Assembly (NCBI RefSeq): GCF_036669915.1
Contig: NC_089314.1
Location: 8,484,958 to 8,548,957 of the forward strand
DNA from: Pocillopora verrucosa
Lineage: Eukaryota; Cnidaria; Anthozoa; Scleractinia; Pocilloporidae
Direction: 5' to 3'
DNA: 64,000 nt
Shown piece after piece: positions 62,801 through 64,000 of the stretch; the stretch's first letter is position 1; each line of letters starts with the position of its first letter. A program made the position numbers and the translations under genes. Below the pieces are notes generated by a model, which saw nothing but the letters and a program-made list of their open reading frames with translations, searched no databases and had not been told where the DNA came from.

Positions 62801-64000
62801 CCTCCCACCAGCCATGCACTCATTCCTAACATTCCATTATTGAAATCCTACTTCTTACCTTGGCTGCTGATGGAAACTAGAATTTTCACCGATAAAATAG
62901 TGAGAACTCCCCCGCCAAAATCACGCCAGCAGGCTAAATAAGTGGTAAGTGTTTGCTATCCTGGTATATCCGCGTTCCCACATGGACTTATGAAAGCTAT
63001 AGTAATTGTTATATGCTTACATGACGATGTTTTAAAGTAATCAAAGCTGGTTTTTCCAGCCGTCCACTCAGCATTTCACTTTTATTTTTATGACGAAATT
63101 CCGCGGAGAGCAAGTTGCTGTTGATTCGTCTCCTTGGAACTTCCTTTCGGGTCATAAGTTTGTCACCCACCACGTACAACTCAGACAGAGCTGAATCTGG
63201 AATATGGCTTTAAATAAGAAAGAAGTAACCATGTTTCACGTAGCTCTTTTACGATATCTAAACTTTGTTTTATGGTAAGGAAGGGGAAGGAGTCGAGGGA
63301 CGTACCCAACTTACATCTTCTTCAACTAGATAGTGACTAAAAACATTTGATCGATAAAATGAAAAAAATAGAAACGGTAAAAAAAAATCAATAACGAACA
63401 AGGACAGCTTATGATGGAGAAAACGAACGCAGGTTGGAAATGTTAAACTTTCAAAATTCAAGCCTTAACATGTAAGAAGAAATTAGAACCGTAAGATATC
63501 AAGCAAGGCGATCGAACCCAGTCCAGCCAATCAAAGAGAGACTCAATAAGTTAAGTTTAAAATTTCTTTTCCTTCCTTTGGTCTCCTGAACATGCTTATT
63601 CTTGATGAGAGGTCATTAATTTTGGTTACCCAGCTCTCTGAAATATTGGTTCTATCGTAATAATTTTTTGTTCAAAGCACTCACAGGAAGATATACTTAA
63701 GCAAGAATTGTTAAGAGAGATGAGAGAGGGAGGAGAGATGAAAATATTTGAAAGATACCGCAATCTTTTAGATGGGAGCTGTTTTCTTTATCCCGATGCT
63801 AAACAAAGCTTGATAAAAAAGGCTTATGCTTACTTGTCCTGCCAAGCAATCATATCTTTATCCAGATATGATTCTCCCACGACATCAGGCAAAATGGCGA
63901 CAGAATACGCGACTTCTCCTGAAAAGAAAATAATCAAAAATCTTTTTCCGAAGTGGAGAGTGGATATTTACCAAGCTGTGAACACTTTCACCAACACTAA
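56827..64000 (-). CDS. Adhesion G-protein-coupled receptor, 3' part (partial)
   Basis: A cell-surface receptor with an autoproteolytic GAIN domain and seven helices. Exons (minus): 63918-63834, 63207-63021, 62716-62670, 62302-62188, 61879-61776, 61244-61142, 60699-60528, 60113-60038, 59661-59595, 59155-59070, 58959-58830, 57989-57948 and 57271-57224, then a possible last exon 57078-56827. All phases fit. The first exons give the end of GAIN, then the GPS: CVFWDG, LEAWSNDGC, CECTHFSTFALIM. Cleavage would be at HF/S. TM1 lies in 61879-61776 and TM2 in 61244-61142 (LLLSQLVFFIG). TM3-TM4 are in 60699-60528 (HFFELAALTWLLMEAVHYY, GWG). Extracellular loop 2 and TM5 (CWMS, WFFG) are in 59661-59595. 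TM6-TM7 are in 58959-57948 (MTWLFGVLAM, FYTFQGL). The tail is Lys/Glu-rich. The N-terminal ectodomain lies beyond the window. Confidence 0.88.
57419..57452. repeat. CGCGT pentanucleotide repeat
   Basis: About six near-perfect 'gcgtc' units in otherwise AT-rich sequence, in the intron between the last two certain GPCR exons. A frame across it (57425-57640) is an artefact. Confidence 0.8.
58384..58576. mobile_element. Decayed MITE-like copy in GPCR intron
   Basis: Direct-orientation relative of the adjacent 58593-58798 element. Shared words include 'tcaagcagac', 'gttgatccaataccaaattctc' (in pieces) and 'agacagt(t/a)aggag'. Its ends are eroded. Confidence 0.7.
58593..58798. mobile_element. 206-bp MITE-like element with 15-bp TIRs
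   Basis: It begins accctttacctccca and ends tgggagataaagggt; these ends are inverted repeats matching at 14 of 15 positions. There is no coding capacity. It sits in the intron of the GPCR gene next to an older copy, and a third copy is in iGluR-B intron 3 (13778-13959). Confidence 0.8.

Overview
The window looks like nuclear DNA of an animal, most likely an anthozoan cnidarian such as a stony coral. The coding signal is split into short exons with GT-AG (twice GC-AG) introns. The genes are animal families: ionotropic glutamate receptors, an adhesion GPCR, a SNAG/C2H2 zinc-finger factor, SLC15-type transporters and eIF4E. The spacers and introns are AT-rich and full of small tRNA-derived and inverted-repeat elements. 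The species assignment is inference; no organelle, rRNA or intact tRNA gene was seen.

Layout from left to right. 1-2932: repeats, including a hairpin at 362-459 and a 241-bp element with 13-bp terminal inverted repeats and a tRNA-like core. 2933-11281 (+): a complete ionotropic glutamate receptor gene (iGluR-A). 12631-21071 (+): its tandem paralogue (iGluR-B), with nearly the same exon structure. Each has a final exon coding for a cytoplasmic tail of about 90 residues that lies beyond an intronic stop codon. 24473-25626 (-): a two-exon SNAG-domain protein with six zinc fingers of Fezf/Gfi style. 25627-33192: a gene-poor stretch holding a foldback element of about 1 kb. 33196-36929 (+) and 38843-42633 (+): two tandem proton-coupled oligopeptide transporter (POT/SLC15) genes of four coding exons each. 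43633-45466 (-): a two-exon gene for a secreted cysteine-rich protein with a degenerate phospholipase A2-like core. 46760-53743 (+): eIF4E in eight coding exons, one of only 17 nt. 56827-64000 (-): the 3' part of an adhesion GPCR gene (GAIN/GPS region, seven-helix domain, tail); its N-terminus lies beyond the right edge.

The genes do not form an operon or an obvious pathway. Two tandem duplications (receptors and transporters) are the main structural theme. The receptor pair differs at positions that in known receptors control ion selectivity and ligand binding, so the two could have diverged in function. All exon boundaries were found by eye from splice sites, reading-phase continuity and paralogue comparison. 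For both receptors, both transporters, eIF4E, the zinc-finger gene and the cysteine-rich gene, the exon lengths add up to an open frame.
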